A stretch of 64,000 nt of DNA from JAPPHA01 sp965242975 (GCA_965242975.1 CBDETS010000007.1:4464001-4528000), one strand, 5' to 3'; positions 44,919 through 53,346 are shown, numbered from the stretch's first letter. The notes: generated by a model from the sequence alone, not told the origin. A program made the numbers and translations.

Positions 44919-45893
44919 TCAGACCGGTGCCCAGGTGATCATTCGGATCTCGCCCAGTTCGCGTTTCATTTTCTGCCAGCTTTCGCCGCCGTCGGTGCTC
45001 CTGAAGATCTGGCCAAAGATCGTGGCGGCAAAAAGCAGGCCGGTGTTGGCCGCATTCGTTCCGATGGTCCAGATCGTGGAATTGGCCGGGTGGGACATCG
45101 CGCAGATGTCCCATGTCTCCCCGAAGTCCCTGGAGATCAGCAGCTCGCCCGCCTCGCCGGACGGTTTGTCGCCGACACTTGCAATCACGGTATCGGAATT
45201 TTCCGCCGGCTGCTTGAGCGAACGGAAATAGTCCCATTTTGCCTGCGGGACTACCAGTTGCCGCCACGTAATGCCGTTGTCATCCGACCGGTGCACGCCG
45301 TCCTCGGTCGAACAGAGCACCGTGCGGTGTCCGTCATCGCGGTCTCGGAAAACGAGATCGTGCGTGTCGTTGTCATGCAACCCCCGAATGATCATTTCCC
45401 ATGTCCGGCCACGATCAGAGGAGCGGAATACACCGTCGATCTCGATGGTTATCCAGATCGTGTCGGCATCCGCCGGGTCGAAATGGATCGAGGTCACGCG
45501 CGACGTGTTTATGAACCAGCATTCGGTCGAAGCGTCGAGATTCGTGCGCCGCCAGCTTGTGCCGTTATCCTCGGATATGAAAATCTCCGCTGGCCTTGTG
45601 CCGCAGACGATGAAATCCGGATCGGCCGGGGACTGGGCAATCTTCAGGATATGGAGGTTGTCCATCGGCGAGGGGATGTAGTCGAACCTGCCGGTCTCTT
45701 CCGTGTAACGGTAAAGACCCTGGTCCGATCCGGCCAGCACCTCGCCGGCGCGGTCGGCGTGGGTGTGGACCGCCCAGACCCGCGCCTCATTGTAGAAACC
45801 GCCGGTCGGAGTCAGCAGGCGGTTCCAGCTTGTCCCTTCGTCCTCGCTGAACCAAACGCTCTGCATCGTGGCGGCGTAGGCCTTGTACGACAT
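44919..45893 (-). CDS. BNR/Asp-box repeat beta-propeller protein
   Basis: A 324-residue sialidase-like or VPS10-like propeller. Asp-box motifs (S-x-D-x-G-x-T-W) recur: SEDEGTSWNRLL, SEDNGTSWRRTN, SSDRGRTWEMII, SDDNGITWRQLV, SRDFGETWDICA and STDGGESWQKMK, six in all. There is no signal peptide, so it is likely cytoplasmic, and the sialidase Arg triad is not evident. Bacterial genes of this kind near aromatic or lactone catabolism are sometimes lactonase-like, but the activity here is unknown. It is first in its operon, with the TAGTGGG tandem site 29 bp upstream. Confidence 0.85.
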   Translation of the reverse strand: MSYKAYAATMQSVWFSEDEGTSWNRLLTPTGGFYNEARVWAVHTHADRAGEVLAGSDQGLYRYTEETGRFDYIPSPMDNLHILKIAQSPADPDFIVCGTRPAEIFISEDNGTSWRRTNLDASTECWFINTSRVTSIHFDPADADTIWITIEIDGVFRSSDRGRTWEMIIRGLHDNDTHDLVFRDRDDGHRTVLCSTEDGVHRSDDNGITWRQLVVPQAKWDYFRSLKQPAENSDTVIASVGDKPSGEAGELLISRDFGETWDICAMSHPANSTIWTIGTNAANTGLLFAATIFGQIFRSTDGGESWQKMKRELGEIRMITWAPV

Positions 45894-45920
45894 GAATGAA
45901 TTCTCCCGAAATCCTCAGCT

Positions 45921-45942
45921 TGCCCACTATGATCCCACTAGC
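45921..45942 (-). promoter_or_regulatory. tandem TAGTGGG operator, copy 3 (BNR operon)
   Basis: On the minus strand CTAGTGGGATCATAGTGGGCA; half sites at 45934-45940 and 45923-45929, 11 bp apart, almost identical to copy 1 including the flanking CA. Confidence 0.7.
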
Positions 45943-46259
45943 TGTACCGTCAATGCAATGCTTGAAACAGGCATGACGTGAAAAAAAGTGGATTTTCAGT
46001 CGGGAGAGAGTCGAGGCTGGTCGTCCCGGCCATGCGTTCTTTCATTCGGTGTGCACGATCTTGTCACAGGCCCGTCGTGCGGAATCCTGCGTCTGGCCAC
46101 CTGCAAACGTGACCGAAGCGATACCGGGCCGAATTGCGGGCCGAGGCTGAATCTGAATGTGGGTTCCAGGGGAATTCACTCCATCAGTTCCGTGACAGGC
46201 CAATTCCGGATCCCCCGTTCCGAATTGAGGGACTGGCCACGGAGTGACGGCTACGTATT

Positions 46260-46541
46260 CCGGGGCGCACAAGAACCTTCCGTTCCGGTCGTCGAGAAGC
46301 CGGCGCGCCGGACGTCGGGTGCTTCCTTCCTTCGAAAGGTGCGCCAATCACGGGAACGCCTCTCCCGTCCGTGGACCACGAGGCGTTCCTCGAGGACAAT
46401 CTCAAGTCGGTCACCGAAAACCTGCATGAATTAAAATACGTCCTTGAACATGTGCAGAATCCGATGCACTCGAACCGAAGTCCGGAATCATTCTATCGAG
46501 TGCCAGACATGACTCGAACACGCGGAGCAGTGGCAGGCTGA
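46260..46541 (+). pseudogene. 3' part of an unknown gene coupled to the SnoaL-like gene
   Basis: The frame ending in TGA, which overlaps the next ATG as TGATG, reads CFLPSKGAPITGTPLPSVDH, EAFLEDNLKSVTENLHELKY, VLEHVQNPMHSNRSPESFYR and VPDMTRTRGAVAG. This looks like real coding sequence with a helical stretch, but upstream it loses frame near 46260-46300, so the gene is probably truncated or frameshifted. Family not recognised. Between 45960 and 46260 nothing else is supported. Confidence 0.4.
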
Positions 46542-47572
46542 TGTCAATTCATGACGACAACAAGGTGATGCTTGAACCGTTCCGCGCTGCGCTTCGCAGT
46601 GGGAATCCGGCGTGCGTCAGGCAAAGCCTCGAAGAATTCGTACGAAATGACGCCCGGGTTCGACTCGGCTACCCGTTCGAGGAGGTGCGTGGCTGCCCGG
46701 CCCTTTGGAGTGGCATCTATGCTCCGCTCTTCGAGGCCATGCCCGATCTGGAACGCAACGAGTTCATCGTCATGGCGGGCGCCCGTTGGGGCGATGGCCG
46801 GAGCGGCAATTGGGTCGGCCTCGCAGGCAATGCGGTCGGCACCCTTGTCAAGCCATGGCTCGGCATCCCGGCCACCAACAGGCCGGTCTTCATGCGCTAT
46901 CACGAATATTACCTGGTCGAAGGCGACGGGATCGCGGAAATGACCGGGCTCTGGGACATTCCCCAGGTGATGATGCAAGCTGGCGTCTGGCCCATGGCGC
47001 CCCAGATCGGCGTTGAGTGGATGTGCCCCGGGCCCGCGAACGGGCTGGGGGTGATTGTGGAACCACATGATGCGGGCAAGGCCGATCGGTCCGTTCAGGC
47101 CGTCTGGGACATGCTTCACGACCTGAAACAGGGCCATGCACGGAACCCGGGCCGAGGTCTTGCCGGGCACTGGCATCCGAATTGCTTCTGGTACGGCCCC
47201 GCTGGCATCGGCACGGCGCGCGGCCACGGGGGCATCCGTGACGTCGTCCTGAAGGGATTTCGCAGGGGACTGAGCCACAACATCCGTGCGCTCGATGAGG
47301 GTGTCTTCTTCGGCGATGACGATTTCGTCGCCTTTTTCGGATGGCCTTCGGGGACCGCGACCCATTCGGGCGACGGGTTTCTGGGCCTTGCTCCCACCGG
47401 CATGACGTTCACCCGTCGCAGCCTGGATTTCTGGCGGATTGAAGATGGCCTGATCCGCGAGAACTGGGTCATGGTCGACATGCTTGATCTCTACCGTCAG
47501 CTTGGCATCGACGTTTTCGCCCGGATGGCTGCCCTATGCGGCACGGGCGATCAGGCGGAAAAATGTACGTGA
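46541..47572 (+). CDS. SnoaL/NTF2-like double-domain protein
   Basis: 343 residues with two SnoaL-type (polyketide-cyclase-like) halves. Half one: VRNDARVRLGYPFEEVRGCP, ALWSGIYAPLFEAMPDLERN-EFIVMAG and VFMRYHEYYLVEGDGIAEMT-GLWD. Half two: HWHPNCFWYGPAGIGTARGH-GGI, DDDFVAFFGWPSGTATHSGD and LDFWRIEDGLIRENWVMVDM-LDLYRQLG, the last being the classic ester-cyclase/SnoaL ending. Typical of predicted ester cyclases in catabolic clusters; can act as a hydrolase, cyclase or dehydratase. The start overlaps the stop of the upstream reading frame (TGATG), indicating coupling. No obvious terminator follows. Confidence 0.83.
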   Translation: MSIHDDNKVMLEPFRAALRSGNPACVRQSLEEFVRNDARVRLGYPFEEVRGCPALWSGIYAPLFEAMPDLERNEFIVMAGARWGDGRSGNWVGLAGNAVGTLVKPWLGIPATNRPVFMRYHEYYLVEGDGIAEMTGLWDIPQVMMQAGVWPMAPQIGVEWMCPGPANGLGVIVEPHDAGKADRSVQAVWDMLHDLKQGHARNPGRGLAGHWHPNCFWYGPAGIGTARGHGGIRDVVLKGFRRGLSHNIRALDEGVFFGDDDFVAFFGWPSGTATHSGDGFLGLAPTGMTFTRRSLDFWRIEDGLIRENWVMVDMLDLYRQLGIDVFARMAALCGTGDQAEKCT

Positions 47573-47639
47573 AGGACTTTTCGTCGACATGGTTGATGCG
47601 GCACGGGACCGGTCAACGGAGACTTACGGCAGTTGAACA

Positions 47640-48180
47640 AACGTGATGGCTCGAAGTCTGGCGTCCGACCAGGTGCCGCCCGACGTGACGGCGCCAACCG
47701 GCAACGGCACGAGCATTGACCTCGATTGCCCCCGGCTGACCCACGAGATCGTCCTCCCGGTGGAACTCGTCGCGAAGAATGCCGTGTTCGCCGGTCAGGA
47801 CGAGGTGCCACGGGCCGAGTTGGCATTGGCTCGCTTGTCGAGACCTGCGAGCCAGGGTGGGCGACATGGAAGAACGCTCGAGCGGCACGTACTTCCGCGG
47901 GGTCGGCGGCAATGGTCCTCATGGTCCTTTTCACTGCCGAATCCTGGGTCCCGTGATCTTCATCGAATCCGGCCACGACTCCGGGCTGCGTCTGGCAAAG
48001 GCGCCGCCCTCGAGGTTCCGCGTTCATTCGGTCGATCGCGTCCCGAACGTCAAAGTCGACGGATTCGAACTGTTGAATCGGTACTGTCCCGAATCCCAAG
48101 GCCCTCCCGGCGAGCGCAGTCTTCGTCGGCCGAGCCACAAGGCACCGTCTGAGCGTTTCAACCGACAAGGCTGACGACGG
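47640..48180 (+). pseudogene. possible DUF3500-family remnant
   Basis: One plus frame reads RARVGDMEERSSGTYFRGVG, GNGPHGPFHCRILGPVIFIE and SGHDSG, which resembles the 'TYFxWIGGTxxDGPFYYRIHGPxxLIEFDH' core of DUF3500 proteins with changed key residues (His to Cys/Leu, Asp-His to Gly-His). Flanking frames carry no further match. Probably a relic; low confidence. Confidence 0.35.
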
Positions 48181-48574
48181 GACCGGCATTGTGTCCGCGA
48201 CCGGGGCCGGACGCCTGTTCAGTTTCAGCAACTGACAGGCAGTATCGCCGTACCGGTCTTCAACGGGTTTCTCATTGAAACGCAATGGCAGGGCGTGCCA
48301 GACGGATGCAAAAGGGGCCCGGTACCGTCCGGATGGGCGTTGCCATCCCGAAACAAGAGCCAGCGCTTGTCGAATTGGCCATGACGAGGTCGTTCCGGGG
48401 ACTGGTTATCGATGCCGGAGGCCGTGTCGTCAGGCGGGAGGAGGTGCCGGAGGCGCTGGCGAGGTCCCGGGAGGGTTGACGGGCGAGCGCGGGAAAGACA
48501 ACGTGATGCCTCAGGGGAGATGGGTTTCGACATGCACGGAGTGAGCGAAAGTCGGGCGGACAAGGGATTGAATC
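48181..48574. other. leader of the galD-like gene, no clear gene
   Basis: A 64-codon plus frame ending near 48479 (VAIPKQEPALVELAMTRSFR-GLVIDAGG) has reasonable composition but no recognised family and no clear start. Otherwise only the expected promoter region of the next gene. Confidence 0.35.
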
Positions 48575-49624
48575 ATGTCTAGGGGAGTCCCGTGCATGTG
48601 GATGCGCGGAGGAACGTCGAAGGGTGCCTATTTTCTGGCGAAGGACCTCCCGCCGGATCGGGACGAGTTCCTGCTGGGGGCGATGGGTTCGCCGGACACC
48701 CGCCAGATTGACGGCATGGGGGGTGCTGATCCGCTGACATCCAAGGTGGCCGTAGTGCGAAAGTCCGACAGGCCCGGAATTGACGTCGATTACCTGTTCC
48801 TGCAGGTGGCGGTGGACCAACCTCTGGTTTCGGATTCGCAGAACTGCGGCAATATCCTGGCGGGGGTCGCCCCCTTTGCCATCGAGCGCGGATTGGTGGA
48901 GCCAGCCGCGGAATCGACGCAAAAGGTGTCGATCTTCATGGAGAACTCGAACCAGGTTGCCGTTGCCACGGTGCACATGGACGGGAATTGCCCGACATAC
49001 ACGGGTGATTCAGCCATTGACGGTGTTCCCGGGACTGCCGCGGGCATCCCGCTCGAGTTCCGGGACATCGCGGGCTCGACCTGTGGCGCACTCCTGCCGA
49101 CAGGCAACGCGGTGGATACCGTCGACGGCATTCCGGTGACGATGATTGACAACGGGATGCCGGTCGTCGTTCTCGACGCGGGTGAAATGGACATCAGCGG
49201 GCAGGAGAGCCGGGACGAGCTCGATGCCCGGGCTGAACTGAAAGCACGCCTTGAACGACTTCGCCTGGCATGCGGACCGTCGATGAATCTTGGCGACGTC
49301 GCGGACAAGACAGTTCCGAAAATGACGATGGTCAGCCCGGCCAGACATGGCGGAGCAATTTCGACCCGGACGTTCATACCGCACCGGTGTCACGCAAGTA
49401 TCGGGGTCTTTGGCGCGATCAGCGTCGCGACAGCCTGCCTGCTGCCCGGTTCCCCGGCGGCGAATCTGGCAACCCTGCCGTGCGAACAAACCAGGACGAT
49501 CTCGATCGAGCATCCTTCGGGAGCCACCACGGTCATCGCCGGGACAGGGGCAGGTGGTGCGGTCACGTCAACCGCGATTCTGCGGACGGCCCGAAAGCTC
49601 TTTGACGGAACGATTTTTGCCTGA
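48575..49624 (+). CDS. PrpF-fold 4-oxalomesaconate tautomerase-like protein
   Basis: 349 residues of the PrpF/GalD family (methylaconitate isomerase or 4-oxalomesaconate tautomerase). The start VPCMWMRGGTSKGAYFLAKD-LP is the family signature (MRGGTSKGxFF), followed by LLGAMGSPDTRQIDGMGGAD-PLTSKVAVV. QNCGNILAGVAPFAIERGLV supplies one active-site Cys and FIPHRCHASIGVFGAISVAT the other segment. Fits the protocatechuate 4,5-cleavage or gallate route, which agrees with the extradiol dioxygenase 9 bp downstream and the LigM-like gene elsewhere. The gene symbol is not certain because PrpF and GalD cannot be separated by eye. Confidence 0.88.
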   Translation: MSRGVPCMWMRGGTSKGAYFLAKDLPPDRDEFLLGAMGSPDTRQIDGMGGADPLTSKVAVVRKSDRPGIDVDYLFLQVAVDQPLVSDSQNCGNILAGVAPFAIERGLVEPAAESTQKVSIFMENSNQVAVATVHMDGNCPTYTGDSAIDGVPGTAAGIPLEFRDIAGSTCGALLPTGNAVDTVDGIPVTMIDNGMPVVVLDAGEMDISGQESRDELDARAELKARLERLRLACGPSMNLGDVADKTVPKMTMVSPARHGGAISTRTFIPHRCHASIGVFGAISVATACLLPGSPAANLATLPCEQTRTISIEHPSGATTVIAGTGAGGAVTSTAILRTARKLFDGTIFA

Positions 49625-49633
49625 AGAAAACCG

Positions 49634-50581
49634 ATGGAACCTTGTTTTGACGTTGCACACCTGGGCCATGTCGAGGTCCTGACAGACAAGATCGAGGACA
49701 GCCTTGATTTCTTCACGCGTGTCTACGGGCTGACGCAAAGCGGCCGGGAAGGGGACAGCGTCTACCTCCGCGCCTTCGACGACTATGAATTTCACACGCT
49801 CAAATTGACGAGACACCACGCGACCGGCGTTGGCCACATAGGATACCGGGTTTCGTCACCTGAAGCGCTCGAGCGCCGTGTCGCGGCCGTTCGGGCGTCC
49901 GGCTACGAGATCTGTGGCTGGGTCGACGGTGACCTGGGTCACGGCCCTGCCTTCCGCTTCGAAGATCCGTTCGGGCATGTCTTCGAGCTTTACTGGGAGA
50001 CGCGCACGTATGCCGCGCCCGAGGACGAGCGCCCGGCACTCAAGAACCTCGCGCAGCGTTACCATGGACGAGGCTGCTGCCCCCGCAGGATCGACCATGT
50101 GAACCTGTTGGCCATCGATGTCGCGGATTTCCGGGATTTCATGATCGCCTGTTTCGGCTCCCGGGTCACCGAGCAGATACAGCTTGACGACGGCCGGTTG
50201 GGCGGATGCTGGTTCACGGTCAACAACAAGACCTACGATCTCGCATGCACGGAGGACCACGCCGGCGGACACGGGCGCTTTCATCACGTGACCTACGTGG
50301 TCGACCAGCGGGAAGACGTCTTGCGCGCGGCTGACATTTTTCTGGAAAACGGCGTCTACATCGAGACCGGTCCCCACAAGCACGCGATTCAGGGGACATT
50401 CTTTCTGTACGTCTGGGAACCTGCCGGAAACCGGGTTGAGCTTGCGAATACAGGGGCACGCCTGATCCTGCAGCCCGATTGGGAGACGGTGGTATGGAGC
50501 GAGACCGAACGAAAGAAAGGACAGGCGTGGGGACTCGAGACGATCGAAACCTTTCACACCTACGGTACCCCACCCGTCTGA
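49634..50581 (+). CDS. extradiol ring-cleavage dioxygenase, catechol 2,3-dioxygenase type (VOC fold)
   Basis: 315 residues with two VOC domains. The Fe(II) facial triad of the C-terminal domain is His155 (RIDHVNLLAID), His218 (GRFHHVTYVVD) and Glu269 (EPAGNRVELANTG). Tyr259 (TFFLYVWEP) and His248/250 (GPHKHAIQG) match the acid-base residues of XylE-type enzymes. So it should cleave a catechol-like ring next to the two hydroxyls, in the cytoplasm. Directly follows the PrpF/GalD-like gene with a 9-bp gap, hence same operon. Length matches catechol 2,3-dioxygenase (about 307). Confidence 0.92.
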   Translation: MEPCFDVAHLGHVEVLTDKIEDSLDFFTRVYGLTQSGREGDSVYLRAFDDYEFHTLKLTRHHATGVGHIGYRVSSPEALERRVAAVRASGYEICGWVDGDLGHGPAFRFEDPFGHVFELYWETRTYAAPEDERPALKNLAQRYHGRGCCPRRIDHVNLLAIDVADFRDFMIACFGSRVTEQIQLDDGRLGGCWFTVNNKTYDLACTEDHAGGHGRFHHVTYVVDQREDVLRAADIFLENGVYIETGPHKHAIQGTFFLYVWEPAGNRVELANTGARLILQPDWETVVWSETERKKGQAWGLETIETFHTYGTPPV

Positions 50582-50859
50582 CCAGGTCGTGCGGCACCCG
50601 CGCGGCGGATCATGCGCAAACCTTCCCGCACCGCTTCCATCCGTCAGGGAGACCGTTTCAGCGGCGCGAAATCTCGCCGAACCCGGCGTGGCGCCCGGGC
50701 CGGCAGGAACACATGGGAATCATGTCGAACAACGCCACGATACGCGGGTTCACCCTGCTCCTTTTCTCTCATTCGATGCAGCGATTGCCTGTTGTCAGTC
50801 CTCACACAAATATAATGTCAATGTAATCGTTGTCTTAATCTCTAACTCTAACGTTAGAT

Positions 50860-51171
50860 CTATAATCTATCCTTGATCAATTCCTGCCATTGCCGGCTTG
50901 CGTGCGAAATCATGTGCACGACAACGGTTCGCTGCTCCTGGTAAACTTCATAGACAACAACATAGTTCCCGAAGGGAAAGAACCTTACAGATCCGCGCCT
51001 CGCACCGCCCATAGGTACGACGCTCAGGGTCTTGACCACCCTGTCCCGCAATTCCGTCACGAATGAAATCGCACGGGCGGGGGTGTCAGCCGCGATGTAA
51101 TCCAGAATATCATTGAGATCGGCGTCCGCCAGGGTTGTGAACACAACCCGGTAATTGTCCGTGATTGTCAG
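50860..51171 (-). CDS. parE: ParE/RelE-family toxin
   Basis: Type II toxin of about 95-103 residues that poisons gyrase or translation. The family pattern is YRVVFTTLADADLNDILDYI-AADTPARAI, then VPMGGARRGSVRFFPFGNYV-VVYEV (the R-x-FxxGNYVxxYEV strand) and a C-terminal HASRQWQELI. Homology begins at YRVVF, upstream of the first standard start (GTG at 51144). No ATG is available, so the true start may be the CTG at 51171 overlapping the antitoxin stop (CTCTGA). Encoded after the antitoxin, in standard ParDE order, and intact. Confidence 0.87.
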   Translation of the reverse strand: MTITDNYRVVFTTLADADLNDILDYIAADTPARAISFVTELRDRVVKTLSVVPMGGARRGSVRFFPFGNYVVVYEVYQEQRTVVVHMISHASRQWQELIKDRL

Positions 51172-51416
51172 AGGCTGTGTCGTGAACGGAGACGTTCGAT
51201 CTTCCCATCAAAGTAGGCTTCATCCGCTTCAGTCACGTCTCCGGCAGACCACGCCTTGCGGGACAGTTCAAGACGTTGCTCGAATTCTCGCTGCCTTACA
51301 GAATGGATATGTCCTCGCAATGCCTCGCGGATCACTTCGCTGGCAGACGAATACTGGCCAGAAGCGACTTGCACTTTAACATAGTTTTCCAGTTCACTTG
51401 TCAGGGAAATATTCAT
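51168..51416 (-). CDS. parD: ParD-family antitoxin
   Basis: An 82-residue ribbon-helix-helix antitoxin. MNISLTSELENYVKVQVASG is the beta-strand and first helix; QYSSASEVIREALRGHIH is the second helix with the family motif Y-x-S-x-S-E-V-I-R-x-A-L. The acidic C-terminus (GDVTEADEAYFDGKIERL) is the toxin-binding tail. Stop codon overlaps the likely start of parE. The pair is the only fully intact classical type II system here besides the HEPN/MNT pair; RES and AbiE modules in the window are broken. Confidence 0.92.
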   Translation of the reverse strand: MNISLTSELENYVKVQVASGQYSSASEVIREALRGHIHSVRQREFEQRLELSRKAWSAGDVTEADEAYFDGKIERLRSRHSL

Positions 51417-52078
51417 GCGGCTCTCGATCCCAAATCGTTAGGCTTGTAATAACAAGAACAACAAAGATTAGCAATCTTTGCTATTTTTGGTGCTCTTTCC
51501 ACAAAACAGAGAAACAGTCGCCGCCACAAAAACAACCCATCGAGCTGATGTGAAAAATACCACGAGGGATATTGACCTGAGAAATCCTGGGTAGGGGCAG
51601 GGTAGGGGCACCCATTCCCCGTGGGGCGCGTCATCGGGAAAGGTACGTGGAAGGAAAGATCCGCACCTCAAGTCATGTCCGATAAGGCGGAATTATCAGC
51701 TGCTCTCTTCATTGGCCCAGGCCTCCTCATTGCGATCGATTGATTGATCGATGATGAGACCGTACCGAGAGAGAAGTCGCGAAGGCATCTCCCGCGTGGA
51801 TGCCGTTACCGTGCAACCCTTGACGGGAACCACCCGCAACCCGGAAAAACCGTCAAGTGCCGCAGGAGTCGCCGTCAAGTGTCGTAAGATTTTGCAAACT
51901 GGCACTTTGAATGCGCAAAAGCCTTTGTCAAAGATGGAGGATTTTAGTGACGATGAAGAATGTTTGCTTGGCAGGATACAGCACAGTCAATAGAGACATT
52001 TCTCGACTTCGCGAGAGTTGAAAACACACTGTAGCATTTTGCTGAGCATCGATCACACGCACAATCACCCACGAACGC
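51417..52078. other. 662-bp stretch without a recognisable gene
   Basis: Contains a 69-codon minus frame (51696-51905; SGLRVVPVKGCTVTASTREM-PSRLLSRYGLI) of plausible composition without family match, and an AT-richer patch next to parD that probably includes its promoter (51420-51500). Nothing else is supported. Confidence 0.4.
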
Positions 52079-52150
52079 GGCCGTGGTGACGCCGCAATGA
52101 ACAGGACCGTCTTGAAACGATGGATGGATCTCAGATCCCGGTGGCATGTC
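52079..52150. repeat. direct repeat, left copy, flanking the HEPN/MNT module
   Basis: Starts with a 22-bp exact match (GGCCGTGGTGACGCCGCAAT is its core) to 53278-53299 and continues with about 45 bp of weaker similarity ending at GGTGGC. The two copies are 1199 bp apart and enclose the toxin-antitoxin pair. Confidence 0.75.
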
Positions 52151-52212
52151 CATGCGGTGGTCCGGTTGAACCCGGTGGCAAATCCGTGCAAGTTCGGGCC
52201 GTGAACGAAGCG

Positions 52213-52620
52213 ATGACAGAGAGACAGATCTGCCGTGTGGCGGAAGAGACGCTCCGGGCGTGGCCGGAAGCAATGGCTGCCGTGCTGTTCGGCTCGCGTG
52301 CCCGCGGCGACAACCGGCCGGACAGCGATTGGGATATCGCGTTCATCACGCGGGTGGCGAACCGGGTACCGGGCGACGTCCCGCTGGAAATGCTGGACGA
52401 GCGGTTCCACGTTCAGGCCCTGGCACTGCCCGAAGCCCTGCTGCGGCGCAAGTGCAATGCACCAGGCCACATCGCCTACCATATTGCCCGCCAGGGCCGC
52501 GTTGTCGCAGAAATTGGAACAGGCCGGCCACGGAGGAAAATCCGCCCATGCAGGAGCAGGAATTCACCGATTGGATGGATGGGTCGCTGGCGTATCTCGT
52601 CAACGCTGCAACCCAGTTGA
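52213..52620 (+). CDS. mntA: MNT-type minimal nucleotidyltransferase antitoxin (MntA-like)
   Basis: About 135 residues. MNT proteins of HEPN/MNT modules AMPylate the toxin to silence it. VLFGSRARGDNRPDSDWDIA carries the complete GSx10DxD nucleotidyltransferase motif, so it should be active. It also has LDERFHVQALALPEALLRRK and AYHIARQGRVVAEI, typical of MNT-domain proteins. Start taken at the ATG of MTERQICRVAEETLRAWPEA; a GTG four codons earlier is possible. The 3' end overlaps the HEPN gene by 73 bases, which gives the last 20 residues a non-homologous basic tail; a shorter ancestral end is likely. Confidence 0.87.
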   Translation: MTERQICRVAEETLRAWPEAMAAVLFGSRARGDNRPDSDWDIAFITRVANRVPGDVPLEMLDERFHVQALALPEALLRRKCNAPGHIAYHIARQGRVVAEIGTGRPRRKIRPCRSRNSPIGWMGRWRISSTLQPS

Positions 52621-53165
52621 CCCTCGTCGCGGCCCAGGGTGGTGTGAAGGAAACGCAGCTCTTTGTCGCGTCGTCGTCACAGGCAGCAGAGCACCTGGTC
52701 AAGGCGATGCTGTATCGGCGCGGCTGCGACGTTCCGCGGACGCATGACGTGCAGAGACTCGCAGAACGGCTGGCCGATGCCGAACTCCGGGCACATGCCG
52801 TGGCCCTCAACGGCGATAGCCGCCGCCACCACATGGCAGATTACATGGGCGTGGAGCCGGGGGATTGCGAAATCGCAGGTCGGCGCTGCGTACAAATGGT
52901 TGCCCTTTGGACAGCGGAAATCAGGAACGCGGCCGCAGACCCGGCGCTCTCGGCTGGTGCCGCGCGGCTGGCCCGCAAGATGGCAGTGCGGAGCAGGCAA
53001 CTGGCCGACCAACTCCGGACCGCCGCCGTTGATGGGGCACCACCACCGGAGGATCTCACGACCATTGCTGCCGCCCTGGAACAGCGCGCCGTGATCGCGA
53101 CGCGCCTAGAAATGACTATTGCTGAGCTCGGCGAGTTATTGTCCGGTCCCGAAGAATTCGACTGA
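52548..53165 (+). CDS. hepT: HEPN-domain toxin (HepT-like)
   Basis: 205 residues. HEPN proteins of this class are RNases or tRNA-targeting toxins. The HEPN core is ETQLFVASSSQAAEHLVKAM-LYRRGCDVPRTHDVQRLAER, matching the A-x-Q-A-A-E-x-x-L-K-A and T/K-H-D-x-x-x-L pattern of PF05168. RRHHMADYMG follows and supplies a basic/His cluster; the exact Rx4-6H motif of HepT is not unambiguous. The second half is helical with a coiled character (ALEQRAVIATRLEMTIAELG). Start ATG eight bases after GGAGG-like GGAGGAAA. Immediately downstream of and overlapping its MNT partner. Confidence 0.85.
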   Translation: MQEQEFTDWMDGSLAYLVNAATQLTLVAAQGGVKETQLFVASSSQAAEHLVKAMLYRRGCDVPRTHDVQRLAERLADAELRAHAVALNGDSRRHHMADYMGVEPGDCEIAGRRCVQMVALWTAEIRNAAADPALSAGAARLARKMAVRSRQLADQLRTAAVDGAPPPEDLTTIAAALEQRAVIATRLEMTIAELGELLSGPEEFD

Positions 53166-53277
53166 CGGAATCACCGTTCCCGGCCGGCTAGTCAGTCACG
53201 GGAAGTGCCCGGTGCCGCGGAACGCCGGGAAAGACCCTCTCGCGCACATACAGGCCATAGTGACGCAGCTGTCCGTA

Positions 53278-53346
53278 CGGCCGTGGTGACGCCGCAATGC
53301 GCAGGAATGCCCAAAAAACGACGGATGGACCAAATCGGTGGCTTGA
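53278..53346. repeat. direct repeat, right copy, flanking the HEPN/MNT module
   Basis: See the left copy at 52079. After the exact 22 bp, the shared pattern CAGGA...AAACGA-GGATGGA...GGTGGC is kept with several substitutions and a short gap. Confidence 0.75.

Noticed and set aside
47551..48285. 244-codon minus frame
   Set aside because: Low-complexity Arg/Pro-rich content and no motif; the plus strand gives a better (though weak) DUF3500-like reading.
50848..50857. CTAACGTTAG palindrome beside parE
   Set aside because: Only 10 bp, located downstream of the toxin stop rather than upstream of the operon; no support for an operator role.
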